Source: Flavobacteriales bacterium
Lineage (GTDB): Bacteria > Bacteroidota > Bacteroidia > Flavobacteriales_D > Crocinitomicaceae
DNA length: 62,917 bases
Assembly (NCBI GenBank): GCA_947475275.1
Contig: CANJNE010000003.1
Coordinates: 1 to 62,917 of the forward strand
Direction: 5' to 3'
Position numbers and translations under genes: made by a program. Below, piece after piece: positions 27,468 through 35,886 of this stretch. Numbering within the stretch: position 1 is the stretch's first letter; every line of letters starts with the position of its first letter. Under the pieces are notes generated by a model. It was not told the DNA's origin. It made no database searches and saw nothing but the letters and a program-made list of their open reading frames with translations.

Positions 27468-28343
27468 TCAATTGGCGTAATATATGAGTAATATAGCACC
27501 AATTGCAGCTATTAATCCAATAACTTTAAGAGGGGTAATTTTCTCTCTAAAAGCACTAAAGCCAATAATTGATGTAATTAAAACTACAGAAACATTGGTA
27601 ATAGCTAAAACAGCAGAACCACTCCAGCCTGTTGTGCTGTAAGAAAGCATTAGTAAGTAAATGGAAAAATAGTTTGGAATTCCTAAAATAATACCTGCCC
27701 AAACATTTCGAAATGCAAATTGCGTTTTTCGCTTAAGCATTCTTATAAAGAGAACTAGTAGTCCTATTAGTCCAGCAAATCCTAATCCGAAAGCTGAAAA
27801 TAGAGCAGGATTAATATTTTGTTTTTCTGTTGATTCAACATGATTCAATAAAAGGTCCAGAAGACTGCTCCCAATAAATAGCACGGAAAGCATCCATGTT
27901 GCTTTCGACTTGGTATTTTTTTCTTTTTTCTCGTAACTAGAAAGAAAAACACCAGAAATAGCCAAAATGAATCCTAAAACAAGAGAAGTGGAAAGAGATT
28001 CTCTTGAATTATTGAATAGAAAAAGTATAGTTACTACAGATAACGCCATACTCATTTTTACGGCTATGGAGGTTTGTGCTACCCCATTTCTTTGAGAACT
28101 GATACCCATAACCAGAAATAGTGAAATGAATAAAATGGAAGCCATTAGACAATAATAAATCCAATTACCCTGAGAAAATGAATTTGGATTAAATGTATCA
28201 CCATATAATGCTATTCCAGAAATAAAGGCAGTTATATAATTGAATACAATTGCCTGAAATGTATCAATTTTGAATTTTGGGAAAATTTTGAAGATAACAA
28301 ATATTGACGTTGAAGCCAATATAGAACAAATCAGTGGGATCAT
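27468..28343 (-). CDS. EamA/DMT-superfamily transporter
   Basis: 291 residues with ten predicted membrane helices in two repeats of five, the EamA architecture. Positive charges lie mostly in the cytoplasmic loops (a YEKKEKNTKSK loop between the halves and an MLKRKTQ loop). Its ATG overlaps the ribD stop by 4 bases, a sign of translational coupling. DMT proteins export metabolites or import nutrients; the RibN subfamily of this superfamily moves riboflavin. The overlap with ribD makes a flavin-related cargo a reasonable hypothesis, but no residue proves it. Confidence 0.82.
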   Translation of the reverse strand: MIPLICSILASTSIFVIFKIFPKFKIDTFQAIVFNYITAFISGIALYGDTFNPNSFSQGNWIYYCLMASILFISLFLVMGISSQRNGVAQTSIAVKMSMALSVVTILFLFNNSRESLSTSLVLGFILAISGVFLSSYEKKEKNTKSKATWMLSVLFIGSSLLDLLLNHVESTEKQNINPALFSAFGLGFAGLIGLLVLFIRMLKRKTQFAFRNVWAGIILGIPNYFSIYLLMLSYSTTGWSGSAVLAITNVSVVLITSIIGFSAFREKITPLKVIGLIAAIGAILLIYYAN

Positions 28344-29374
28344 TTTCTTGTATAATAATAAATCATATCAGTACTAAATGGAATGGCTTTATTGGGTGCT
28401 TTAGAGATAAATGGAGCTCTTGTTCCGTCGTTTAGCTTTGTTTTTCCTACAATCACTCTTGCTTCGTCCCAAACATTGCCAAATATGAAGTAATGAAGTG
28501 TTCGACTTCCTCCTTCAACAAAAACTGAAGTGATGTTTCTTTTATAAAGTTCAAATAAAATGGTTTCAACATTTGTTTCGGTAAGTTTGATCCATTCAAT
28601 ATTATCTTTAGTGTCGTTTTTAACGCGATTAAAGACTAAAGTTTGTGCGTCTTTAGAAAAAATATTTAGATTTTCCTGAACCTGCAATTGTGCGTCAATA
28701 ATTATTCTAATAGGATTATTACCACTGTACTCCCTTACCGTTAAATAAGGATTGTCATTTTGAACTGTTTTTCGTCCAACCATAATACTTTGCTCTTCGG
28801 ATCGCCATTTGTGAACAAGGATTTTCGTTTCAGGAGAGGATAACCAGTGAATTCCTTTTTCTTCTGGAGTTCTAATTTTGTCCAAATAACCATCTGCAGA
28901 TTGAGCCCATTTTAATATCACATATGGTCTTTGTCTTTCATGAAAGGTGAAAAAACGTTTATTCAATTCACGGCATGCTTTATCAAGTATTCCAACAGTA
29001 ACTTCAATACCAGCTTTTTTTAAACGTTCGATTCCGCCACCATTGACTTTTAGATGGGTGTCTTTGGTTCCAATTACAACCTTTTTAATTTCATTTTGAA
29101 TGATAAGATTAGAACAAGGTGGTGTTTTTCCGAAATGCGAACAAGGCTCCAATGATACGTAGAGTGTGGAATCTTTTAACAACGATTTGTCTTTTACAGA
29201 TGCTATTGCGTTTACTTCAGCATGCGCCTCTCCAAATTTTTGATGATAACCTTCTCCAATTATTCGATTTTCATGAACTATAACAGCACCCACCATTGGG
29301 TTAGGTGATACTCGACCTGAACCCATCCTGGCCAGATCGATACATCGTTGCATATACAATTCATCGGTGTTCAT
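28340..29374 (-). CDS. ribD: Bifunctional riboflavin biosynthesis deaminase/reductase
   Basis: 344 residues. The N-terminal deaminase has the zinc motif HAE (His51-Glu53) and PCxxxGKTPPC (Cys78, Cys87), with SPNPMVGAV before it. The C-terminal reductase part (from about 150) includes PYVILKWAQSADG, a conserved NDNPYLTVR and the EGGSRTLHYF motif. It deaminates and reduces the pyrimidine intermediate after GTP cyclohydrolase II. No FMN riboswitch is visible in the 123 bp upstream. Other rib genes are not in the window. Confidence 0.93.
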   Translation of the reverse strand: MNTDELYMQRCIDLARMGSGRVSPNPMVGAVIVHENRIIGEGYHQKFGEAHAEVNAIASVKDKSLLKDSTLYVSLEPCSHFGKTPPCSNLIIQNEIKKVVIGTKDTHLKVNGGGIERLKKAGIEVTVGILDKACRELNKRFFTFHERQRPYVILKWAQSADGYLDKIRTPEEKGIHWLSSPETKILVHKWRSEEQSIMVGRKTVQNDNPYLTVREYSGNNPIRIIIDAQLQVQENLNIFSKDAQTLVFNRVKNDTKDNIEWIKLTETNVETILFELYKRNITSVFVEGGSRTLHYFIFGNVWDEARVIVGKTKLNDGTRAPFISKAPNKAIPFSTDMIYYYTRK

Positions 29375-29497
29375 CGAATTGTAAATTTAATAATTAAAGA
29401 CCATTTTTCTAAAAAATCCGTCAACTGCAGTAAGCTGTTTGTTTTTCATGTTTTTTGGAAGGAATAAATTTTATCTTCGCAAATTCAACTATTTAAA

Positions 29498-30787
29498 ATG
29501 CAAAAAAAATCACAGGTTGCTTTTTTAATTGTCGTTGCTGCTTTAGGATATTTTGTAGACATCTACGATTTAACATTGTTTGCTGTTGTTAAGTCAGAAA
29601 GTTTGCAGGATATTATGCAAGGTGCATCTAAAGAAAGTATTTCCGAAACCGGGAAGTTTTTGTTCAATATGCAGATGCTTGGAATGTTGTTTGGGGGATT
29701 AATTTGGGGTATACTTGGCGATAAAAAAGGAAGGTTAAAAGTATTATTTGGATCAATACTACTTTATTCTTTGGCAAATATTGCGAATGCTTTTGTTGCA
29801 GATATTCCAACTTACGCGGTGGTGAGAATAATTGCAGGTATAGGTTTGGCTGGGGAACTCGGTGCTGGAATTACTTTAATATCTGAAATGATGCCGAAGG
29901 AAAAAAGGGGGTATGGCACAATGATAATTGTCACATTTGGTGCGCTTGGAGCTGTAGTAGCTTCATTAGTTGGAAGTAAAGGTGCGTCTATCGGGCTCTT
30001 CATGACAGATATTTTTGGTTTTGCTTTTCAGAATTGGCAAGTAGCATACATTATTGGTGGAGTTTTGGGTTTAATGTTGCTGCTACTAAGGGTTGGAACT
30101 ATAGAATCAGGTTTTTATAATGAGGCAAAATCAAATAAATCAATCAAAAAAGGTGATTTAAGGTTGTTGTTATCAAATAAGAAGAATTTTTTTAAATATA
30201 TACATTGCATTGTCATTGGAATTCCGGTCTGGTTTGTAATTGGTCTGCTCATTATGAATTCGGAGAATGAATTTGCACCTATGCTAAATATTGAAGGTGT
30301 GGTAAATGCTCAAGCAGTTACGTATGCGTATATCGGACTTTCTGTTGGCGATTTAATTTCAGGGGTCTTAAGTCAAATATTAAAGAGTAGGAAAAAGGTT
30401 GTACTCATTTATCTCTTGATGTCCTTCGCATTGACATTAATTTTTCTTTTTGGAATAGAAGGTTCAAACAAAGAAACTTATTATTTGTGCTGTTTCTTTC
30501 TGGGTGCTGCCACGGGTTACTGGGCTATTTTTGTAACTATTGCAGCTGAACAATTTGGAACAAATATTCGTTCGACAACCGCTAATACAGTGCCCAATTT
30601 TGTGAGAGGATCTGTCAATTTAATCACCATATTATTTGCATTATTGCTCTCCTTAAATTTCGCTAAAGATTGGTCAGCTCTGATTATAGGCATGTGTTGT
30701 ATTACTCTGGCCATTTACAGTCTTTCCAAATTGAAAGAAACCTTCGGTAAAGACCTAAATTATTTGGAAGAAAGCCAAATCTCCTAA
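29498..30787 (+). CDS. MFS transporter
   Basis: 429 residues with twelve membrane helices. The MFS signature between helices 2 and 3 is present (GGLIWGILGDKKGRLKVL), and the N-terminus (GYFVDIYDLTLFAVV) has the acidic pair near helix 1 seen in metabolite:H+ symporters. A second GD-x(n)-SRKK motif lies between helices 8 and 9. The substrate cannot be called. A TATCTTCG element at 29472-29479 may be its -7 box. It converges with the peroxiredoxin gene. Confidence 0.82.
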   Translation: MQKKSQVAFLIVVAALGYFVDIYDLTLFAVVKSESLQDIMQGASKESISETGKFLFNMQMLGMLFGGLIWGILGDKKGRLKVLFGSILLYSLANIANAFVADIPTYAVVRIIAGIGLAGELGAGITLISEMMPKEKRGYGTMIIVTFGALGAVVASLVGSKGASIGLFMTDIFGFAFQNWQVAYIIGGVLGLMLLLLRVGTIESGFYNEAKSNKSIKKGDLRLLLSNKKNFFKYIHCIVIGIPVWFVIGLLIMNSENEFAPMLNIEGVVNAQAVTYAYIGLSVGDLISGVLSQILKSRKKVVLIYLLMSFALTLIFLFGIEGSNKETYYLCCFFLGAATGYWAIFVTIAAEQFGTNIRSTTANTVPNFVRGSVNLITILFALLLSLNFAKDWSALIIGMCCITLAIYSLSKLKETFGKDLNYLEESQIS

Positions 30788-30799
30788 AGAAATTTATTT

Positions 30800-30829
30800 C
30801 AAAAAAAATGGCCGTCAATTGACAGCCAC
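30800..30829 (-). terminator. Terminator of the peroxiredoxin gene
   Basis: On the minus strand a hairpin TGGCTGTC-AATT-GACGGCCA (one mismatch) is followed by a run of eight T. It lies just after the peroxiredoxin stop and between two convergent genes. On the plus strand the downstream bases are less T-rich, so its main direction is minus. Confidence 0.7.
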
Positions 30830-30851
30830 CTTTGTAAGTTCTATTTTTTTA

Positions 30852-31484
30852 TTAGTGCGATGCAAGGTAATCTGCAACACCGTCAAAGCTTGCTTTCATT
30901 CCTTCATCTCCTTTGTGCCAGTTTGCTGGACATACTTCACCATTTTCTTCGAAGAATTGCAAAGCATCTACCATTCTCAATGCCTCGTCAACATTTCTTC
31001 CTAATGGGAACATGTTTACCAATTCGTGCATTACAACTCCCTCTTTGTTAATTAAGAACAAACCACGGTAAGCAATCATTGGACCCGTAGCGACCAAATT
31101 CCCATCCATATCGTATTCATATTCTCCAGCTAATACCCCAAAAGCTTCAGAAATGGTTTTTGACGTATCTGCAACTATTGGATATTTTACTCCTTCAATA
31201 CCTCCTTTGTTTTTCGGAACTTGTAACCATCCCCAGTGAGATTCTTCTGTATCGGTAGAACAAGCTACGACTTTCACGCCACGTGCTTCGAATTCAGCCA
31301 ATTTCGATTGAAATGCATGTAATTCAGAAGGGCAAACGAATGTAAAATCCTTCGGATAGAAAAAGAAAATTACATGGTTTTTACCAAGATATTGATCCAA
31401 AGAAAAATCATTTACGATTTCTCCACCATTTACTACTGCTGCGGCCTTGAATGAAGGCGCCTTTTTACCTACTAATACTCCCAT
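30852..31484 (-). CDS. Typical 2-Cys peroxiredoxin (AhpC/Prx1)
   Basis: 210 residues. The peroxidatic Cys51 sits in DFTFVCPSEL, and the resolving Cys185 in GEVCPANW near the C-terminus, so it is a typical 2-Cys enzyme. YPIVADTSKTISEAFGV and the ATGPMIAYRGLFLI segment are also standard. It reduces hydrogen and alkyl peroxides using thioredoxin or AhpF; no ahpF is adjacent. It is transcribed away from oxyR, which starts 203 bp away, and is an obvious target for that regulator. Confidence 0.93.
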   Translation of the reverse strand: MGVLVGKKAPSFKAAAVVNGGEIVNDFSLDQYLGKNHVIFFFYPKDFTFVCPSELHAFQSKLAEFEARGVKVVACSTDTEESHWGWLQVPKNKGGIEGVKYPIVADTSKTISEAFGVLAGEYEYDMDGNLVATGPMIAYRGLFLINKEGVVMHELVNMFPLGRNVDEALRMVDALQFFEENGEVCPANWHKGDEGMKASFDGVADYLASH

Positions 31485-31687
31485 TTTATTGTTTGATTTA
31501 TTGATTTTATTTAAAGTGTTAACAAAATTAGTTATTTAAGGTTTGTTCAAATTAAAATTTCTATGAAATCACTGTCAAAATTTTTTGATTCTGATTCTTA
31601 AAAGAACTTCAAAAACTTGAACAAATTTAGACATTTACAGTTATTGTTAAAATTGATTATTTTTATTTTTTCATAAATAATAACTAT
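31485..31687. promoter_or_regulatory. Divergent peroxiredoxin/oxyR control region
   Basis: A 203-bp AT-rich region between two divergent genes. It contains a nine-base inverted pair, TTTGTTCAA at 31542-31550 and TTGAACAAA at 31617-31625, centred about 75 bp apart. On the minus strand TAATTTTG (31530-31523) fits the -7 consensus TAnnTTTG for the peroxiredoxin gene, with TTG (31550-31548) 17 bp upstream inside the left arm. A site for OxyR is expected here, but the exact operator is not proven. Confidence 0.45.
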
Positions 31688-32611
31688 ATGGTTTCTATCC
31701 AACAAATGCAATACATTCTGGCTTTGAGTGAACAATTGAGTTTTCAAAGGGCCGCAGACCAATGTTTTGTAACGCAACCAACACTTTCAATGCAAATTCG
31801 AAAAGCGGAGGAGATTTTAGGTTTTCCAATATTTGATAGATCGCGAAATCCTATAGAATTGACTTTTTTTGGAAATGAACTTTTACCAATATTGAGGGAG
31901 ATTTTGAATGAAAATCAAAAAATAAAAACTTTACAATTACGAATGAATGGTCACCATGTTGAACAGTTAAGATTAGGTATTATTCCAACGATTGCCTCAT
32001 ACATGGTAGCAGATATGTTTAATGTTTGGAAGGATAAATTGAATGGAGTCCATTTGCAGATTTTGGAATTGACGACCCACGAAGCGCTAGATTCTTTGGA
32101 AAAAAAAGAAATAGATGCGGTAATTATTGCTGGACCTTATGTTCATCCAAGATGGAGGACTGCTAAATTGTACCAGGAAGAAATACTTGTTTTTGCCCCG
32201 CATTTGGATAATGCCTTTGTTACTCAAGATGATCTCAATGGACTTCAGCCATGGTTATTGAGTAAAGGAAATTGTCTTCGAAATCAGATGGTGCATTTCT
32301 GTAGAATTGAAGATGGTACGACAGACGATTGGGATTACCAAGGAGGAAATTTAGATTTATTAATGCGAATGGTTGAAATCAATGGAGGATATTCTTTGAT
32401 TCCATATTATTATACGGTGAATGAAGATAAAAAAAGGTTTTTAAAATCCTTGGTTACTTCGAATCATACCAAGCCGGCCCGAGAGATTATAGCTTTGGTC
32501 CCAAACAAGTCAATTAAGTGGAGCTTTATAGAAACAATTATTCGTGAAATTCAATTAAAATATTCAAATGTAAATGAAGGAAATCTGGAAATAATCAGTT
32601 GGAATCCCTAA
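31688..32611 (+). CDS. oxyR: LysR-family peroxide sensor OxyR
   Basis: 307 residues. The N-terminal helix-turn-helix spans about 1-60 (LSFQRAADQCFVTQPTLSMQIRKAE) and a LysR substrate domain follows. Two cysteines in the motif CLRNQMVHFC (Cys196 and Cys205) have the same nine-residue spacing and context as the redox pair Cys199/Cys208 of E. coli OxyR. That identifies it as a peroxide-sensing activator rather than a general LysR protein. Its divergent neighbour is a peroxiredoxin, the classic target. It ends 3 bp from the convergent waaA. Confidence 0.9.
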   Translation: MVSIQQMQYILALSEQLSFQRAADQCFVTQPTLSMQIRKAEEILGFPIFDRSRNPIELTFFGNELLPILREILNENQKIKTLQLRMNGHHVEQLRLGIIPTIASYMVADMFNVWKDKLNGVHLQILELTTHEALDSLEKKEIDAVIIAGPYVHPRWRTAKLYQEEILVFAPHLDNAFVTQDDLNGLQPWLLSKGNCLRNQMVHFCRIEDGTTDDWDYQGGNLDLLMRMVEINGGYSLIPYYYTVNEDKKRFLKSLVTSNHTKPAREIIALVPNKSIKWSFIETIIREIQLKYSNVNEGNLEIISWNP

Positions 32612-32614
32612 CTT

Positions 32615-33817
32615 TTAAATTATAAAGGAAATGATTTTTTCATCGGTTCCGCACTGATTTTCTATGTAAGATGAAGTTTTTATTTGAAGTTCATTCAGGT
32701 TATTACTAATCTTTTTTTCAATATCTTTTAATGTCTCTGTGGTCTGGGCAGAAAAGCCAATACCCATTTCAAGGAAGGTTTGTGCTTCAGGAAATCGATC
32801 GTATTTCGGTCCGAAAATCACGGGTAAACCAAAGACTGCCGGTTCAAGAATGTTATGTAACTTGCCCGAGAATCCTCCGCCTACATATGCATATTTCCCA
32901 TAGTGATATGCAGTATTAAGGTGACCAATGGTATTTAATATTAAAACCGGGCTTTCATTTTTTTGCTCGTCTGTATAACGCTGGGTTAAACCCTCAAGAT
33001 TTTTTTCGATTCTCTTAATATTCTTCTCGCTGATGTCATGCGGTGCAATGATAAAGGTATCATTTTTATTCCCAAGTATAAATGGAAAAAGCATCGTTTC
33101 ATCTTCTTCCCAGCTACTGCCAATAATAATTGCTTTTTTACCATTAAGAAATGTTTCAATTTTTGGATTAGGCACGAAGTGATTTTTGTTTTGTAGAACT
33201 TGATCAATCCTTGGATCCCCGGTCAAAACACATTTTTCTATTCCGATTGAGTTTAAAAGGTCTATCGTATTTTGATTTTGAGTAAAAAAACAATCAAATA
33301 GCGCTAAGGTTTTTCTGAAAAATTGACCATAAAACTTGAAATAATGCTGGTTTTTGCGCAATAATGTTCCGATCGAATATAATTTTGCGCCATTTTTTTT
33401 TGCTTCAAGAATATGATTGTTCCAAAATTCATATTTCACAATGATACCAAGTTCTGGTTTTAAATATGCCATGAATCTTTTGGCATTTCTTCTTGTATCT
33501 AATGGAAGGTATAGCGCTAAATCTACTGGATTTTTGCGTTTTTGGTAATGCTCCATCCCTGAAGGGGAGAAAAAGGTAACTACCAAATAGTAATTAGGAT
33601 TTTTTTCCTTAAGTTTTCGAAGTACAGGTAACGCCATATCGAATTCCCCAAGCGATGCGCAATGCACCCAACAGATAGGGTTTTTAGGTAATTCTGGTAA
33701 ATTTTCGAAAAAGTTTTTTCTTCCGGTTGACCATTTTCCAGCCTTGTCGTTAAAAAGAGCTGCTATGCGAATGATTAATCCGTATGTTCTAATGCTAAAA
33801 TTGTAAATCAGGAACAT
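32615..33817 (-). CDS. waaA: 3-deoxy-D-manno-octulosonic acid (Kdo) transferase
   Basis: 400 residues from ATG 33817, which overlaps the preceding TGA by one base; an earlier in-frame start at 33868 would lie well inside the preceding gene. An N-terminal hydrophobic anchor (FLIYNFSIRTYGLIIRIAALF) is followed by the conserved HCASLGEFDMALP with the probable catalytic Glu58. The GT-B second half has YVGGGFSGKLHNILEPAVFG and GPKYDRFPEAQ. It adds Kdo from CMP-Kdo to lipid A at the inner membrane. The presence of this gene and hldD points to a lipopolysaccharide with Kdo and heptose. Confidence 0.92.
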   Translation of the reverse strand: MFLIYNFSIRTYGLIIRIAALFNDKAGKWSTGRKNFFENLPELPKNPICWVHCASLGEFDMALPVLRKLKEKNPNYYLVVTFFSPSGMEHYQKRKNPVDLALYLPLDTRRNAKRFMAYLKPELGIIVKYEFWNNHILEAKKNGAKLYSIGTLLRKNQHYFKFYGQFFRKTLALFDCFFTQNQNTIDLLNSIGIEKCVLTGDPRIDQVLQNKNHFVPNPKIETFLNGKKAIIIGSSWEEDETMLFPFILGNKNDTFIIAPHDISEKNIKRIEKNLEGLTQRYTDEQKNESPVLILNTIGHLNTAYHYGKYAYVGGGFSGKLHNILEPAVFGLPVIFGPKYDRFPEAQTFLEMGIGFSAQTTETLKDIEKKISNNLNELQIKTSSYIENQCGTDEKIISFII

Positions 33818-34575
33818 CAATTGAAGTAGAAATCTTTTGGCTGTCTTTTGTAAAAAGGGATGTACCATCCAGCCCGCAATCCAAATTGAATATCTAATCG
33901 TGTATCCGTTGAAACTGGTAAATCAGGTTGGTCGTAAAAAATGGTTCTTCTGTTTTTAGTAAACCCCTCCTGGACATAAATCCCTGCGTAAAAATTATAA
34001 TAACCACCATTTGACATGAACGAATAGCCAACAAATTGATGGGTGTTCAGCCCTGTAGTCATTCTATCATAACCTTTTTTGTAATCTAACTCGATTTGTG
34101 GAACAACCTGATCTTGGGTTTCTATGCGCATACGATGCAAAAGGTAACCAGCTCCAAAGTGTACGAAAATTCCTGAGTTTTCATTTGGACTCAAAACTGT
34201 GAACAGGCGACCAAAACTCAAGTTTGTATTAAAACCCCTTGGATAAACGTAAACCAAAGCTATATCTCCATTCACATCCGTAATATTTCCATAAGAATCA
34301 ACCAAATGATCAAATATTCCAGTCATTCTTACATCATTGCCAAAGATAAAATTACCGTCAAAACCAATGTACCACTTGGAGGCAAATTTATATCCTGCGC
34401 TTAAACCAATATGATTTAGAAAACCATAACGGTCAGCCAAATCTCCTTCGGTCCATACACCTGAATAATGAACCCCAATTAAAGGTGTACTGATAGAAGA
34501 GTCTTTTACATTTCTTTGCGCTTGAATTTGAGAAAGACTTCCAAATAGAAAAATTATGACAATCAATTTTTTCAC
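33817..34575 (-). CDS. Outer-membrane beta-barrel-like protein
   Basis: 252 residues. Signal peptide (ending SQIQAQ), then alternating amphipathic beta-strands with many aromatic residues (GLSAGYKFASKWYIGFDGNFIFG, GLRAGWYIPF), as in small outer-membrane barrels. It ends one base into the waaA start, so expression is coupled to waaA. A part in lipopolysaccharide or envelope assembly would fit the location but is not shown by any motif. Confidence 0.7.
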   Translation of the reverse strand: MKKLIVIIFLFGSLSQIQAQRNVKDSSISTPLIGVHYSGVWTEGDLADRYGFLNHIGLSAGYKFASKWYIGFDGNFIFGNDVRMTGIFDHLVDSYGNITDVNGDIALVYVYPRGFNTNLSFGRLFTVLSPNENSGIFVHFGAGYLLHRMRIETQDQVVPQIELDYKKGYDRMTTGLNTHQFVGYSFMSNGGYYNFYAGIYVQEGFTKNRRTIFYDQPDLPVSTDTRLDIQFGLRAGWYIPFYKRQPKDFYFN

Positions 34576-34702
34576 GTTTCAAAAATAAGTTCTTTTCCAG
34601 AAATTATCGTCAAAAACGAATAATTCCCAATAAGATTGTTGATTTGAATAAAACTTGGGCAAATCACCTTGTCAATCTCAAATGCATTTGGCACTTTTTA
34701 TT

Positions 34703-34710
34703 TATCTTTG
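34703..34710 (+). promoter_or_regulatory. -7 element TATCTTTG before the sugar-nucleotide block
   Basis: Exact match to TAnnTTTG, 28 bp before the ATG of the first gene. No well-spaced TTG is found (the nearest are 12 and 31 bp upstream), so only the -7 half is supported. It is the only such element I see ahead of the eight-gene block. Confidence 0.5.
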
Positions 34711-34738
34711 CGCTTCATATTCAAGTAAAATATTTTGG

Positions 34739-35878
34739 ATGAGAAAAATTCAAATGGTTGATTTGATTTCGCAGTACGAACAAATTAAACCGGAAATCGA
34801 TATTGCCATTTTATCAGTAGTTGAAAAAGCACAATTCATAAATGGTCCAGAGGTAAGTGCTTTTCAAACGGAATTGGAAAACTATTTGAATATTAAGCAT
34901 GTAATTCCTTGTGCCAATGGAACAGATGCACTTCAAATTGCATTAATGGCATTGGGACTTAAGCCAGGTGATGAAGTAATTACACCTTCCTTCACATACA
35001 TAGCAACTACAGAAGTAATGGCGCTTTTGGGATTGAAACCAGTATTTGTTGAGGTTGATAAAAACACCTTTTGTATCGATCCCGAATCTATTAGATCAGC
35101 AATTACACCTAAAACAAAAGCAATTGTGCCGGTTCATCTTTATGGTCAGTCTGCTGCAATGGAATCAATAATGAAAATAGCAAACGAGTTTGACTTATTT
35201 GTTGTTGAGGATAATGCTCAAGCAATTGGATGCGATTATACTTTCGCCGATGGAACTAAGAAGAAAACTGGAACTATTGGGAACATTGGCTGTACCTCCT
35301 TCTTTCCTTCCAAAAACCTTGGATGCTATGGTGATGGTGGAGCTATGTGTACCAATGATGATGAGCTTGCTGAAAAAATACGAATGATAGCTAATCACGG
35401 TCAAAGCAAGAGATATTATCATGATGTTGTAGGTTGTAATTCACGATTAGATAGCATTCAAGCTGCAATATTGAGAATAAAATTAAGTAGGTTAGATGCA
35501 TACAACAACGCAAGACAAAATGTTGCGGCATATTATAACGAAGCTTTTGAGAACGTGCAAGAAATAACTACTCCATTTAAAGCGTCAAATTCCAATCATG
35601 TTTACCACCAGTATACCTTAAAGTTAGATGGTATTCAAAGAGATGATTTGCAAAATTATTTAGCTGAAAAAGATATTCCTTCAATGATTTATTATCCTGT
35701 TCCTGCACATCGACAAAAAATGTTTTCAGCATTTGGGAGTAATGCATTGAATTTGCCAATTACTGATTGGCTTACGGAAAGGGTAATTTCTTTACCAATA
35801 CATACTGAAATGGAAGAAGAACAGTTGAGATTTATTGCAGATGAAGTAAAAACATTTATCCAACAGACTAAAAAATAA
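34739..35878 (+). CDS. DegT/DnrJ/EryC1/StrS sugar aminotransferase (WbpE-like)
   Basis: 379 residues from ATG 34739; the open frame upstream has no similarity. PLP-binding features are GTDALQIAL at 61-69, VVEDNAQAIG with Asp158 and Gln161, and the Schiff-base Lys192 in FFPSKNLGCYGDGG. HLYGQSAAM and NSRLDSIQAAIL are standard for the family. With the acetyltransferase and two dehydrogenases downstream it fits WbpE, which aminates C3 of UDP-2-acetamido-3-keto-glucuronate using glutamate. Because rmlB is in the same block, an aminotransferase for a dTDP-keto sugar remains possible. Confidence 0.82.
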   Translation: MRKIQMVDLISQYEQIKPEIDIAILSVVEKAQFINGPEVSAFQTELENYLNIKHVIPCANGTDALQIALMALGLKPGDEVITPSFTYIATTEVMALLGLKPVFVEVDKNTFCIDPESIRSAITPKTKAIVPVHLYGQSAAMESIMKIANEFDLFVVEDNAQAIGCDYTFADGTKKKTGTIGNIGCTSFFPSKNLGCYGDGGAMCTNDDELAEKIRMIANHGQSKRYYHDVVGCNSRLDSIQAAILRIKLSRLDAYNNARQNVAAYYNEAFENVQEITTPFKASNSNHVYHQYTLKLDGIQRDDLQNYLAEKDIPSMIYYPVPAHRQKMFSAFGSNALNLPITDWLTERVISLPIHTEMEEEQLRFIADEVKTFIQQTKK

Positions 35879-35886
35879 AGATTGAA

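Noticed and set aside
33818-33868. Longer waaA start at 33868
   Set aside because: It would run 51 bp inside the preceding gene, and the membrane anchor begins at the ATG 33817.
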